Positions 52,726-60,564 of a stretch of 64,000 nt of DNA are shown piece after piece. Both the position numbers and the translations under genes were made by a program. Every line of letters begins with the position of its first letter. Positions within the stretch are counted from its first letter, which is position 1. Source of the stretch: Oscillospiraceae bacterium (lineage in GTDB: Bacteria; Bacillota; Clostridia; Oscillospirales; Acutalibacteraceae); NCBI GenBank assembly GCA_015066105.1, contig SVOY01000005.1:1-64000 (forward strand), read 5' to 3'. The notes beneath the pieces are model-generated. The model was not told the origin of the DNA, ran no database searches, and saw only the letters and a list, made by a program, of their open reading frames with translations.

Positions 52726-54075
52726 GTGAGTCTTATCCCCGATGAAGCAGGCTATATAATTGACACCCTTATTGCCTGCGGCTACGAGGCCTACTGCGTA
52801 GGCGGCTGTGTGCGAGACCTCATTATGGGCATCCCCGCCAACGATTGCGACATTACAACCAACGCAACAACCGACGAAATAAAAGCGGTCTTTTCAGATA
52901 AAAGAATTATAGAAACAGGCATAAAGCACGGCACGGTAACCGTTATTATAAACTCCGTTGCCTTTGAAATAACCACCTACCGCATTGAAAGCACCTACAG
53001 TGACAACCGCCACCCCGATAAGGTTACCTTCACCCGCAATTTATCCGAGGACCTTTCAAGAAGAGACTTCACAATAAACAGTATAGCTTATAACGAAAAG
53101 GAAGACTTTATTGACCTTTTCGGCGGAAAAACAGACATAGAAAATAAAATAATACGCTGTGTTGGCGACCCCGTAAAGCGTTTTGAAGAGGATTCACTGA
53201 GAATACTCAGAGGAATCCGCTTTGCCGCCACCCTCGGCTTTTGTGTTGAAGAGGAAACAAAAAAAGCTATGCTCAGCTGTAAGCACCTTATCAGAAACAT
53301 TTCTGCGGAAAGAATTTTCACAGAGCTTTCAAAAATGCTGTGCGGAAAAAGCATAGAAAGCACACTCATAGAATTTGCACCCGTTTTAGGCGAGGTAATA
53401 CCCGAAATAAATGCAATGCACGGCTTTGAGCAGCATAATTTTCACCACATTTACGATGTGCTTACCCACACGGCAGTTGTTACGCAAAGCACTCCCCCCG
53501 TTCTGCACCTTCGCCTTGCGGCACTGTTTCACGACAGTGCAAAGCCTTTTTGCTTTTCTCTTGACGAAAAGGGAGTGGGACACTTTTACACCCACGCTTC
53601 AAAAAGTACCCTCATTGCCGAAAGGCGGCTCACTGAGCTCAGGTGTGACAACAAAACAAAGGAAAAGGTTCTTCGCCTTATAAAGCTTCACGATACCCCC
53701 GTTGAGGAAAGCGAAAAAATCATAAAGCGAAGGCTTGCTTCAATGGGCAAGGAGCTCTTTTACGACCTTATCACCCTTAAGCGTGCCGATACGGCAGGCC
53801 TTGCCCCCGAGTTTGCCGAAAGAAGCACCCACTTTGACCGTCTCGAGGCTCTTGCCGACGAAATTCTGAAAAAAGAGGAGTGCTTTTCCTTAAAGCACCT
53901 TGCCGTAAACGGCAGAGATATGCTGAGCCTCGGTTTAAGGGGCAAAGAAATCGGCGAAGCACTTGATTTTCTCCTTGAGGCGGTAATTGACGGAAAGGCA
54001 GAAAACGAACGGGTTATTTTAATAGAATATGCAGAAAAAATAAAGTCAAAGACGACAGACAACAACAAACAGTGA
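52726..54075 (+). CDS. cca: CCA-adding tRNA nucleotidyltransferase
   Basis: 449 residues if started at the GTG at 52726. I prefer this GTG because AAGGTG is six bases upstream and the promoter -10 box lies at 52687, so starts at 52663 or 52699 are unlikely. Poly(A) polymerase-type head: AYCVGGCVRDLIMG, NDCDITTNATTDEIKAVF (DxD catalytic pair), RDFTINSIAYNE and RFEEDSLRILRGIRFAATL. An HD domain follows (LRLAALFHDSAKP). It repairs and matures tRNA 3' ends. Confidence 0.88.
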   Translation: MSLIPDEAGYIIDTLIACGYEAYCVGGCVRDLIMGIPANDCDITTNATTDEIKAVFSDKRIIETGIKHGTVTVIINSVAFEITTYRIESTYSDNRHPDKVTFTRNLSEDLSRRDFTINSIAYNEKEDFIDLFGGKTDIENKIIRCVGDPVKRFEEDSLRILRGIRFAATLGFCVEEETKKAMLSCKHLIRNISAERIFTELSKMLCGKSIESTLIEFAPVLGEVIPEINAMHGFEQHNFHHIYDVLTHTAVVTQSTPPVLHLRLAALFHDSAKPFCFSLDEKGVGHFYTHASKSTLIAERRLTELRCDNKTKEKVLRLIKLHDTPVEESEKIIKRRLASMGKELFYDLITLKRADTAGLAPEFAERSTHFDRLEALADEILKKEECFSLKHLAVNGRDMLSLGLRGKEIGEALDFLLEAVIDGKAENERVILIEYAEKIKSKTTDNNKQ

Positions 54076-54084
54076 ACAATAGCA

Positions 54085-54107
54085 AAACCGCCCCTTAAGG
54101 GCGGTTT
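54085..54107 (+). terminator. Terminator of the CCA transferase gene
   Basis: AAACCGCCC, short loop, GGGCGGTTT, ten bases after the stop codon. It is followed by a low-complexity stretch of CTTACTA-type repeats (54108-54136). Confidence 0.75.
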
Positions 54108-54136
54108 CCTTACTACTTACTACTCACTACTTACTA
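54108..54136. repeat. Short tandem TACTACTTAC-type repeat
   Basis: Four imperfect units of about seven to ten bases (TTACTACTTACTACTCACTA...). A related low-complexity stretch occurs near 3180-3207. Confidence 0.45.
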
Positions 54137-54139
54137 CTT

Positions 54140-54634
54140 TTAAATATTGATATAATAAATATCATTTCCCCTTGACCTGATGAATTTAATAAGGTCATCA
54201 AACTTAAGCCAGAGGAAGGCCGTGTTATCGTTGGGATGAAAGCCTATATAGCCGTCAACCTTTTTCAAATCACTGTCGAGTACAATGTTTACGTCAGCAT
54301 TGTCATCGTTGAGTATGCCGAAGGGTGAAACCTCACCGGGCTCAAGTCCGAGGTGCTTTTTAAGTCTCTCATCCGAGCCGAAGGAAAGCCTTGAGCAGCC
54401 GAGCTGACCTCTTATATCTGCCTGAATGTCAGGGTGCTTATCCTTAAGCATGGAAACAACGTAATGGGTTTTGCCGTTGGCGTTACGCAAAAAGAGGTTT
54501 TTGCATACCTCACCGTCGGTAAAAATGCCGAGCTTGTCCATATCCTCAATTGTGGTGACCGCCTCGTGGTGAATCACCTTATATTCAATGCCGATCTCAT
54601 CAAGAGCCGCGTATACCTTTTCCTGCCCGGTCAC
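54140..54634 (-). CDS. ProX/YbaK-type aminoacyl-tRNA deacylase
   Basis: 164 residues, matching the free-standing domain associated with prolyl-tRNA synthetase. Motifs: EYKVIHHEAVTTIEDMDKLG, CKNLFLRNANGKTHYVVSM (Lys of the active site), LGLEPGEVSPFGILND and IGFHPNDNTAFLWL. Hydrolyses mischarged tRNA-Pro, usually Ala. Start overlaps the previous stop as ATGA. Confidence 0.85.
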   Translation of the reverse strand: MTGQEKVYAALDEIGIEYKVIHHEAVTTIEDMDKLGIFTDGEVCKNLFLRNANGKTHYVVSMLKDKHPDIQADIRGQLGCSRLSFGSDERLKKHLGLEPGEVSPFGILNDDNADVNIVLDSDLKKVDGYIGFHPNDNTAFLWLKFDDLIKFIRSRGNDIYYINI

Positions 54635-55227
54635 TGTGTCACCACCCTTACGTAAGTTGAGGTTTCGTGCTCCTCAAGGTCATACATTGAAAGCTCGTTC
54701 TGCGAAACCGATACTCTGTACATCTTTTTGATAGTTGCGGAATAAATTGAATACTTGATTGTAAGCGTATCACCTTCGAGTGTATAAACGCCCGAGGTTT
54801 TTCCGTTGAAGGGAACACCGAAGCCCGCAAGGTCAACATAGGTCCAGTTGAATTTGCCGCCCTCAAGGAATTCGTAGCCGCTCATACCCGCACTGTCTGT
54901 CCAGGAGCCGAGAATGTCGGATTCAAGGCTGCCCGTTACGGCAGGCGAAGCCGTTGTCTGCGTTGTTGAAGGCTGTGCTGAGGCAGTTGAAGAAGTGTCC
55001 TGAGGCTTTACGGTTGTTGTCTGTGAGGTACCTTGTGTATCACCGGAGGCAACGGGTGCACCCGCCGCGGTTGTGCCCTCACCGCCCTGCTGAGGCTGAG
55101 TATCGGCCGCCGCGGTTGTTGTTTCGTTTTTATTTGAGGTAACAATGCCTACAATGCTCACCGAAGCAACACACACCATAAATACACAGCTTACTATTGT
55201 TATAAGAATTTTATTTATGTTACTCAT
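54631..55227 (-). CDS. Membrane-anchored protein with Thr/Ser-rich linker and DUF5640-like domain
   Basis: 198 residues. One N-terminal membrane segment (ILITIVSCVFMVCVASVSIV), a low-complexity Thr/Ser/Gln/Ala linker (~30-95), then a compact domain starting ILGSWTDSAGMSGYEFLEGG. The same domain (IGSWRDSTGTTGYEFKEDG) occurs in the lipoprotein upstream, so the two are paralogues. Extracytoplasmic; function unknown. ATG at 55227 behind AAGGAAG. Overlaps the ProX-like gene by four bases. Confidence 0.65.
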   Translation of the reverse strand: MSNINKILITIVSCVFMVCVASVSIVGIVTSNKNETTTAAADTQPQQGGEGTTAAGAPVASGDTQGTSQTTTVKPQDTSSTASAQPSTTQTTASPAVTGSLESDILGSWTDSAGMSGYEFLEGGKFNWTYVDLAGFGVPFNGKTSGVYTLEGDTLTIKYSIYSATIKKMYRVSVSQNELSMYDLEEHETSTYVRVVTQ

Positions 55228-55254
55228 ATTATGACTTCCTTTAAAAAACATAAG

Positions 55255-55276
55255 GGAGCATTCAGATGAATGCTCC
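55255..55276 (-). terminator. Hairpin after the lipoprotein gene
   Basis: Perfect 10-bp stem GGAGCATTCA / TGAATGCTCC with a two-base loop, then CTTATGTTTTTT on the minus strand. It may cut transcription before the next gene. Confidence 0.75.
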
Positions 55277-55288
55277 GCTTTTATTTAC

Positions 55289-55729
55289 TTAGGCAGCAAC
55301 GTCCGACTGTGCGGGGTCTGTTGAAGGTTCTGCAGGTGTATAAGCCATATAAACAGTCTGGGTGCCGTCGGTAATATCTGTAAGATACAGAGCATTGTTT
55401 TCAACGTTGAACTTGTATTCCTTGGTGATGGTCTTGCTCAGAAGAGTGTAGATAATCTTCACATTGAAGGTGCCGTCCTCAAGCTCAGTAATGGTATAAG
55501 TACCAACAGTTTCACCTGTATACTTGATGTTGATGATGGGTACAACAACGTCAGCATAGGTGATGATGCATGAGCCGTCCTCCTTGAACTCGTAGCCTGT
55601 TGTGCCTGTGGAATCTCTCCATGAGCCGATGATAAGCTTATCGGGAGACTTGCCGCCGCAAGCAGTAAAAGCTGAGAGAATTACAAGAACGGAAAGAACG
55701 ATGACTGCAATTCTTTTTACATTTTTCAT
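55289..55729 (-). CDS. Lipoprotein with DUF5640-like domain
   Basis: 146 residues. Lipobox ILSAFTAC with cut before Cys24. The mature part begins GGKSPDKLIIGSWRDSTGTT and is a small beta-rich domain of the kind seen in DUF5640 proteins. Paralogue of the downstream gene. AAGGAGG before the ATG and a good promoter. Role unknown. Confidence 0.72.
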   Translation of the reverse strand: MKNVKRIAVIVLSVLVILSAFTACGGKSPDKLIIGSWRDSTGTTGYEFKEDGSCIITYADVVVPIINIKYTGETVGTYTITELEDGTFNVKIIYTLLSKTITKEYKFNVENNALYLTDITDGTQTVYMAYTPAEPSTDPAQSDVAA

Positions 55730-55764
55730 ACCGTAACTTACCTCCTTTTTTATTTGTGTTACAG

Positions 55765-55793
55765 ATTATAGCATATTTTTTGCGGTTTGTACA
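55765..55793 (-). promoter_or_regulatory. Promoter of the lipoprotein gene
   Basis: TGTACA (55793-55788), 17-bp spacer, TATAAT (55770-55765). Confidence 0.6.
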
Positions 55794-55834
55794 GTTAATT
55801 TTATGAAATTTTTTCAGATTTTATTTCTGCAGCG

Positions 55835-55863
55835 TTGAATATGATTTTTTGTTATGATAAAAT
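55835..55863 (+). promoter_or_regulatory. Promoter of the FkbM methyltransferase gene
   Basis: TTGAAT (55835-55840), 17-bp spacer, TAAAAT (55858-55863). Confidence 0.6.
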
Positions 55864-55897
55864 TACACGTAGACCACTCTGAAAGCGGGGTAACGGA

Positions 55898-56953
55898 ATG
55901 ACAGAAAAAATCAAGGAAATCCCCTTATGGGATTATCTTAAAGCCGCAGATAAGCCTATCGTTCTTTACGGCATGGGCAACGGTGCGGATATGATAATTG
56001 AGGTGCTTGACTCACTCGGGCTTTGCTTCAGTGATGTTTTTGCCTCTGACGGCTTTGTAAGGGGACATTTTTTTCACGGCAAAAAAGTGCTAACCTTTGC
56101 CGAGGTCAAGGAGAAATACAAGAATTTTATTATACTTATGACCTTTGCCGTTCACGACAGAGAAACCCTTGATAAGGTTAAAAAAATGAGTGAGGAATAT
56201 GAGCTTTACTCCCCCACCGTGCCCGTTGCGGGCAAGGGACTTTTCACCCTTGACTTTGTTAAGGAAAACGACGCCCTTTTTGATAAGGCTTATGAGCTTC
56301 TTTATGACGAAAGGTCAAAAAAAGACTTTCTGAACGTGCTCAATTTTAAAATAAGCGGAAAGGTCAGCTACCTTTTTGATGCCGAATATGAAAAGCACCT
56401 GCTTTACGAAGAAATACTTCACCTTGACGAAAACGAGGTTATTGTTGACCTTGGTGCCTATGACGGCGACACAATAAGAGAATTCACCGAAGCAACGGGC
56501 GGCAGATATAAAAAAATAATTGCTCTTGAGCCCGATGCAAAAAACCATAAAAAGCTTTGCGCCAAAACAGAGGCTTTGAAAAACATTGAGCGTTATAACC
56601 TCGGTGCGTGGGATAAAAAAGAAACCCTTTTCTTTCAGAAGAAAAATGGCAGAAATTCCCACCAGGCAGATGAAGGCATACCCGTAGAATTTGACAGCGT
56701 TGACAATGTTGTAAAGGATGAGGTTACCTTTATCAAAATGGATATTGAGGGTGCGGAGCTAAGGGCACTTGAGGGAGCAAAACACACAATAAGGCAGTAT
56801 CTGCCCAAGCTTTACATCTGTGCCTATCACCGCAACGAGGATATGTTCACCCTTGCGCTTAAAATAAACGAGCTTTGCGGTAACTATAAGATTTATTACC
56901 GCCACCACCCCTACATTCCTGCCTGGGAATCAAACTTTTATGCGGTAATCTGA
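55898..56953 (+). CDS. FkbM-family methyltransferase
   Basis: 351 residues. The C-terminal half is the FkbM SAM domain: VIVDLGAYDGDTIREFTEAT (SAM site), IIALEPDAKNHKKL and FIKMDIEGAELRALEGAK. The N-terminal ~140 residues look like a separate Rossmann-type part (IVLYGMGNGADMIIEVLDS). Such proteins O-methylate sugars or other small groups, often in surface polysaccharides. Single gene between a promoter and a terminator. Confidence 0.82.
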   Translation: MTEKIKEIPLWDYLKAADKPIVLYGMGNGADMIIEVLDSLGLCFSDVFASDGFVRGHFFHGKKVLTFAEVKEKYKNFIILMTFAVHDRETLDKVKKMSEEYELYSPTVPVAGKGLFTLDFVKENDALFDKAYELLYDERSKKDFLNVLNFKISGKVSYLFDAEYEKHLLYEEILHLDENEVIVDLGAYDGDTIREFTEATGGRYKKIIALEPDAKNHKKLCAKTEALKNIERYNLGAWDKKETLFFQKKNGRNSHQADEGIPVEFDSVDNVVKDEVTFIKMDIEGAELRALEGAKHTIRQYLPKLYICAYHRNEDMFTLALKINELCGNYKIYYRHHPYIPAWESNFYAVI

Positions 56954-56970
56954 GCTGTTTAGCATTATAA

Positions 56971-57005
56971 AAAATTCCCGTATACGCGAGTATTACGGGA
57001 ATTTT
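56971..57005 (+). terminator. Terminator of the FkbM gene
   Basis: AAAATTCCCG / CGGGAATTTT, a 10-bp stem with a 15-base loop, 17 bases after the stop. Symmetric, so it may also serve the gene on the other strand. Confidence 0.7.
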
Positions 57006-57098
57006 ACTATTTAGTTTTATTAGTGATAAAAACTGCCGTGCACCTTAAATTTAAGGCTTAACATCCTTATAAACCGGCTCCCTTACAGCCTTTTCTTC

Positions 57099-58928
57099 TT
57101 AATAATAGCTGTATGATGACATCTGGCTCTGGATGCTGTTGTAAAGATTACGTGCAAGCTTTTCCATTCTTTCATCAACATCAGCTTCCATATCGGCATC
57201 AATTTCGCCGGCCTTGACATTGTCAGCCTCAACAAGCTCCTCAGTGAATTCTGAGTACTTTTCGGTTGCAAGGTCACTTCTGATTGTGTCTGACCAAGTG
57301 GTTGTTTCGGCATCGATGAAGTACATAATGTGGTAACCGTAGGTGGTTTCAACAATACCTACATCGCCTTCTTTTCTTTCCTCGTCAAGTGCCCAGTTTT
57401 CAAACTCAGCTACCATATAGCCCTCGGTAACGTCCTCATAGATACCGCCCTCTGAAGCGTTGCCGTCAGCTGAGTGGAGCATTGCAAGGTTTGCAAAGTC
57501 ATCCTCTGTCTTGTCGCCCTCAAGGTAAGCTGTAAGAACGTCAACGGCCTTGTTGTAGCTTTCAGCATCGGTTACGGGAGTCTTAACGTTGTTTACAACG
57601 GTTACGTCGTACTTGCTTGTGTCAAGCTCCTTAACCTCAACCTCCTGCTTGTCCTCTGTCTTTTCTTCCTTAGCTTCTTCAGCTTCTTCTGAATCTGCTG
57701 TTTCATCTGTAGCTTCTGCTTCTTCCTCAGTGTCTTCCTCCTCGGGGAACTTGATGAGGATGTGTCTTACATCGTAGGTCTTTGAATCGTCAGCCTTGTG
57801 AACGGGCTCAACCATCATATAGACCGTGCTGTCTGTATCTGTGGAAACAACGTAGGTGTCGCCTGCTTTTGCACTCTTGACCCAGTCAAGAAGCTTTTCG
57901 TCTGTTGAGTAGTTTGAAACCTCGCTGTCCTCTTCAAGGGTAAGGCTATCGTCTGTAAGGTAATCCTTATAATCCTCGTCATCTGCAAGCTCAGCATATT
58001 CTGAAGCAATGGTCTTGAAGGACTTTTCGTCAGTAAGCTTTGACTTAAAGGCTTCTGCCTTTGATTTTGCGGCAGCAATCTGCTTGTCGGTTGCCTTTTC
58101 GGCATCCTCATCCTTTTCAACATCAAAGGTATAGCTTCTGAGGCTTACAACACCGTAGTTTTCAATACCCTTTTTGTAGGTTTCCTCAACCTCTTCATCG
58201 GAATAGCTTGCTGCAAATTCCTCCTGCTTTATTTCCATAACCTTCTGTGCAAGGGTCTGCTCTTCCATAATGCGGCGGAAAAGCTTCTCAGTCATACCGT
58301 CGCCGTAGGAAAGGCGGAGATATGCACCGACGGAATACTTGGAGCCATCCTCGTTAACGCGGTTTTCTTCGATTGTTGCAAAGGTCTCATCAACTTTTGC
58401 GTAGTCCTCGTCCTCAAGCTCAATGCCGTTTTCAGCCGCATAGGCAAGGCAAGCCTTTACATACTTGAGTGACTCAATTGCCTGGTGACCGAAGTAATCG
58501 GCATAGGTGGGCTCCTCAATGCCTTCAATTTCACCTGAGAAGGCCTGCTCGTCGGGCATAAGAGTATAGTCGTAGCCTACATACATTGCACCCATACCGT
58601 TGCCGTAGTACATATCAAACTGTGCAGCCTGAGATGCAAGGTTCTGGAGTGTGCTGCTGTAATAGTAAGCATATTCATACTTATCAATTTCAGTGTCACC
58701 GATTGTCATAATAACCTTGTTTCTTTCAAAAACGCCCTTGTTCTTTACAATGCCGCCGGTAATTGCACCGACAATTGCAATAACAAGAACAATTGCTATT
58801 ACAGAAACGATAGTTTTCTGAGTCTTATCGGAGATGTGCTTTTTTGAATTGTTTTTTGCCGCTTTGGCAATACGCTGTTTTCTCTCCTCACGGTAGAGCT
58901 CTGCAGCGCTTTTTTCCTGTTTTGCCAT
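57099..58928 (-). CDS. Membrane-anchored parvulin-type peptidyl-prolyl isomerase / foldase
   Basis: 609 residues. Cytoplasmic basic start, one membrane helix (~45-66, VIAIVLVIAIVGAITGG), then a SurA/PrsA-like chaperone region and a PpiC domain (VRHILIKFPEEE ... ANLAMLHSADGNASEGGIYED ... GIVETTYGYHIMYF). A highly acidic insert (EEDTEEEAEATDETADSEEA, near 395-425) splits the PpiC domain, which is unusual. It helps fold exported proteins. Promoter TTGCTT-17-TAGAAT at 58991-58963. Confidence 0.82.
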   Translation of the reverse strand: MAKQEKSAAELYREERKQRIAKAAKNNSKKHISDKTQKTIVSVIAIVLVIAIVGAITGGIVKNKGVFERNKVIMTIGDTEIDKYEYAYYYSSTLQNLASQAAQFDMYYGNGMGAMYVGYDYTLMPDEQAFSGEIEGIEEPTYADYFGHQAIESLKYVKACLAYAAENGIELEDEDYAKVDETFATIEENRVNEDGSKYSVGAYLRLSYGDGMTEKLFRRIMEEQTLAQKVMEIKQEEFAASYSDEEVEETYKKGIENYGVVSLRSYTFDVEKDEDAEKATDKQIAAAKSKAEAFKSKLTDEKSFKTIASEYAELADDEDYKDYLTDDSLTLEEDSEVSNYSTDEKLLDWVKSAKAGDTYVVSTDTDSTVYMMVEPVHKADDSKTYDVRHILIKFPEEEDTEEEAEATDETADSEEAEEAKEEKTEDKQEVEVKELDTSKYDVTVVNNVKTPVTDAESYNKAVDVLTAYLEGDKTEDDFANLAMLHSADGNASEGGIYEDVTEGYMVAEFENWALDEERKEGDVGIVETTYGYHIMYFIDAETTTWSDTIRSDLATEKYSEFTEELVEADNVKAGEIDADMEADVDERMEKLARNLYNSIQSQMSSYSYY

Positions 58929-58962
58929 TGGGATTCATCCTTTACTAATTTATTATTTTAAT

Positions 58963-58991
58963 ATTCTACACTAAAATGCAGAAAAAAGCAA
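58963..58991 (-). promoter_or_regulatory. Promoter of the foldase gene
   Basis: TTGCTT (58991-58986), 17-bp spacer, TAGAAT (58968-58963). The rest of 58,992-59,156 shows no gene. Confidence 0.5.
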
Positions 58992-59156
58992 GGGTCTTTT
59001 AGCCCTGCAAGAAATATAATTTTTTCTCAACCGTAAATGTAAAGCACGTAATTTAAATTAAATTAAAGTTTTTTGAAAAAGTAACATAATTTTTTTCGCA
59101 AAAGCAGCTATTATCCCCTTAAAAGGACATTAAGCCCTTAAAATTCAGTTAAATAT

Positions 59157-59206
59157 TGACAGCTTCTTTTTTTCTCTCTAAAATTGAATATAGAACAAAT
59201 GTTCGA
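59157..59206 (+). promoter_or_regulatory. Promoter with SOS (LexA/DinR-type) box
   Basis: TTGACA (59157-59162), 17-bp spacer, TAAAAT (59180-59185). Nine bases further is AGAACAAATGTTCG (59193-59206), which fits the Gram-positive LexA consensus GAAC-N4-GTTC, at the place where a bound repressor would block the start site. Confidence 0.7.
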
Positions 59207-59236
59207 CGCGTTGAATGAAAAATCAAGGAGAAATAA

Positions 59237-59857
59237 ATGGCACACAGCGAAAACAGCTTTACGGCCTGTGAGCTTGCAGAGGCAAGGCGCGCCTTTTCAC
59301 TCTGGCAAAGCAAGGCAGACGAAACAATAGACGAATATACGCTGAGAAAACGCAAAACAGAGCTTTACGCACTTGTGAGAGCCGTTATAAAAAACGAGCT
59401 TGACGAAACTCAGCAGAAGTTTGTACAGCTTTACTGGTACGAAAGAAAAAGCCTTGAGGAAATTTCAAAAATAATGAAGCTTGACAAATCCACCCTCAGC
59501 CGCAAGGAAAAGAGAATCAACAGCATAATTTACGAAAAGCTGAAATACGCCGTAGAATACCGTTACGGCAAGGATTTTAACGAAACGGCACGGCTTATCA
59601 TAAAAAGCCGCCGCCCTGCCTGCTGCCCCTTTGAGGGCGAAAGCATAGGACAGCGACTGCGCGCGCTGAGGCTTCGCCAGGAGCTTACTCAAAAGGAAAT
59701 TGCAAGGGTCTCGGGCATAAGCGAGGACCGCCTTGAGCTTATTGAAAAAAGAGGAGCTGAGCTTACGGCCGGTGAGCTGGCGGTATTATGCAGGCTTTAT
59801 TCAACAACGAGCGACTATATTATTTTCGGTAACAGACGGGAAAGGACGGATACATGA
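59237..59857 (+). CDS. Regulator with sigma-70 region 4-like and XRE helix-turn-helix domains
   Basis: 206 residues. Residues ~50-105 look like sigma region 4 (DETQQKFVQLYWYERKSLEE, ISKIMKLDKSTLSRKEKRI). Residues ~135-200 form a Cro/C1-type HTH (IGQRLRALRLRQELTQKEIA, VSGISEDRLELIEKRG). It probably binds DNA as a regulator, not as a full sigma factor, since region 2 is absent. RBS AAGGAGAAATAA. Its promoter has a LexA-like box; it overlaps the next gene by four bases. Confidence 0.75.
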   Translation: MAHSENSFTACELAEARRAFSLWQSKADETIDEYTLRKRKTELYALVRAVIKNELDETQQKFVQLYWYERKSLEEISKIMKLDKSTLSRKEKRINSIIYEKLKYAVEYRYGKDFNETARLIIKSRRPACCPFEGESIGQRLRALRLRQELTQKEIARVSGISEDRLELIEKRGAELTAGELAVLCRLYSTTSDYIIFGNRRERTDT

Positions 59858-60069
59858 GAACAAGTCTTGAAGAGCTTTACACGCAGTATGAGCTTTCAAT
59901 AGAAAAGCAGAAGAAAACAATTGAGGAAAACCGCATAAAATTAAAGGACGCACACCTCAGGCACAACCTCGGAGAGGTTGAACGGCTTAACAGACTGCTT
60001 CGGCTGCTTTATGAAGAAAAGCTGGAGCTGGAGGGTGCGGCAATAGACATAAGAGAATACTTTCATTAA
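59854..60069 (+). CDS. Small coiled-coil protein coupled to the regulator
   Basis: 71 residues, nearly all helical and charged (EELYTQYELSIEKQKKTIEE, LGEVERLNRLLRLLYEEKLE), a likely coiled coil. Its ATG overlaps the regulator's stop as ATGA, so the two are made together. Family not recognised. Confidence 0.65.
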   Translation: MRTSLEELYTQYELSIEKQKKTIEENRIKLKDAHLRHNLGEVERLNRLLRLLYEEKLELEGAAIDIREYFH

Positions 60070-60107
60070 AAAAATTCTGCAATAAAGCAGAATAAAAGCA
60101 AAAAAAT

Positions 60108-60147
60108 AAACAGATGTGTTTGCGTTTACCTGAAAACACATCTGTTT
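60108..60147. terminator. Bidirectional terminator
   Basis: AAACAGATGTGTTT / AAACACATCTGTTT, a 14-bp stem between two convergent genes, with T runs on both sides. A smaller hairpin TTCTGC/GCAGAA precedes it. Confidence 0.75.
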
Positions 60148-60159
60148 TTCTCATTTAAT

Positions 60160-60486
60160 TTATGCGGCAAGCTCGGGTGCTTCTTCGGGGATTTCCTCGG
60201 GAGCCTCTTCGCCTGCTTCACCGTTTTCAGCGTCGCCGGCTTCTAAATCCACAACATGGATTTCACCGCAAAGGGGACATTCCTTCTCGAGTATACCGAG
60301 AATTGTGCCTACGATAAAATGCACCTGAATGAGTGTATCCTTGATAAGGTCAACTGTAAGCTCAACTGTTTCAACCACTTCTTCCATAGTGATTTCGTCA
60401 GCGGCCTCATCAGCTGCAGAAGCGGGCAAAGCCACAAGAGTAAACATCATAACGATTGACATAAGAACTGCTAAAAGCTTTTTCAT
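60160..60486 (-). CDS. Small exported protein with CxxCxxxH motif
   Basis: 108 residues. Signal peptide ending PASAAD (~24). An acidic helix (TMEEVVETVELTVDLIKDTL) is followed by an apolar stretch (VHFIVGTILGIL), ECPLCGEIH (Cys-x2-Cys-x3-His, a possible metal site) and an acidic Glu/Ala/Pro tail. It recalls the short CxxC/His plus helix modules of the exported proteins at 27-31 kb. The promoter is a perfect consensus, so expression should be high. Function unknown. Confidence 0.7.
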   Translation of the reverse strand: MKKLLAVLMSIVMMFTLVALPASAADEAADEITMEEVVETVELTVDLIKDTLIQVHFIVGTILGILEKECPLCGEIHVVDLEAGDAENGEAGEEAPEEIPEEAPELAA

Positions 60487-60517
60487 TGTTCATACCTCCG
60501 AAGGTTTATTTACAGTT

Positions 60518-60546
60518 ATTATACATTTTCGGATTTTGGTTGTCAA
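60518..60546 (-). promoter_or_regulatory. Consensus promoter of the small exported protein
   Basis: TTGACA (60546-60541), 17-bp spacer, TATAAT (60523-60518): both boxes perfect. Confidence 0.85.
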
Positions 60547-60564
60547 GGTTATGGGGTAAATATT

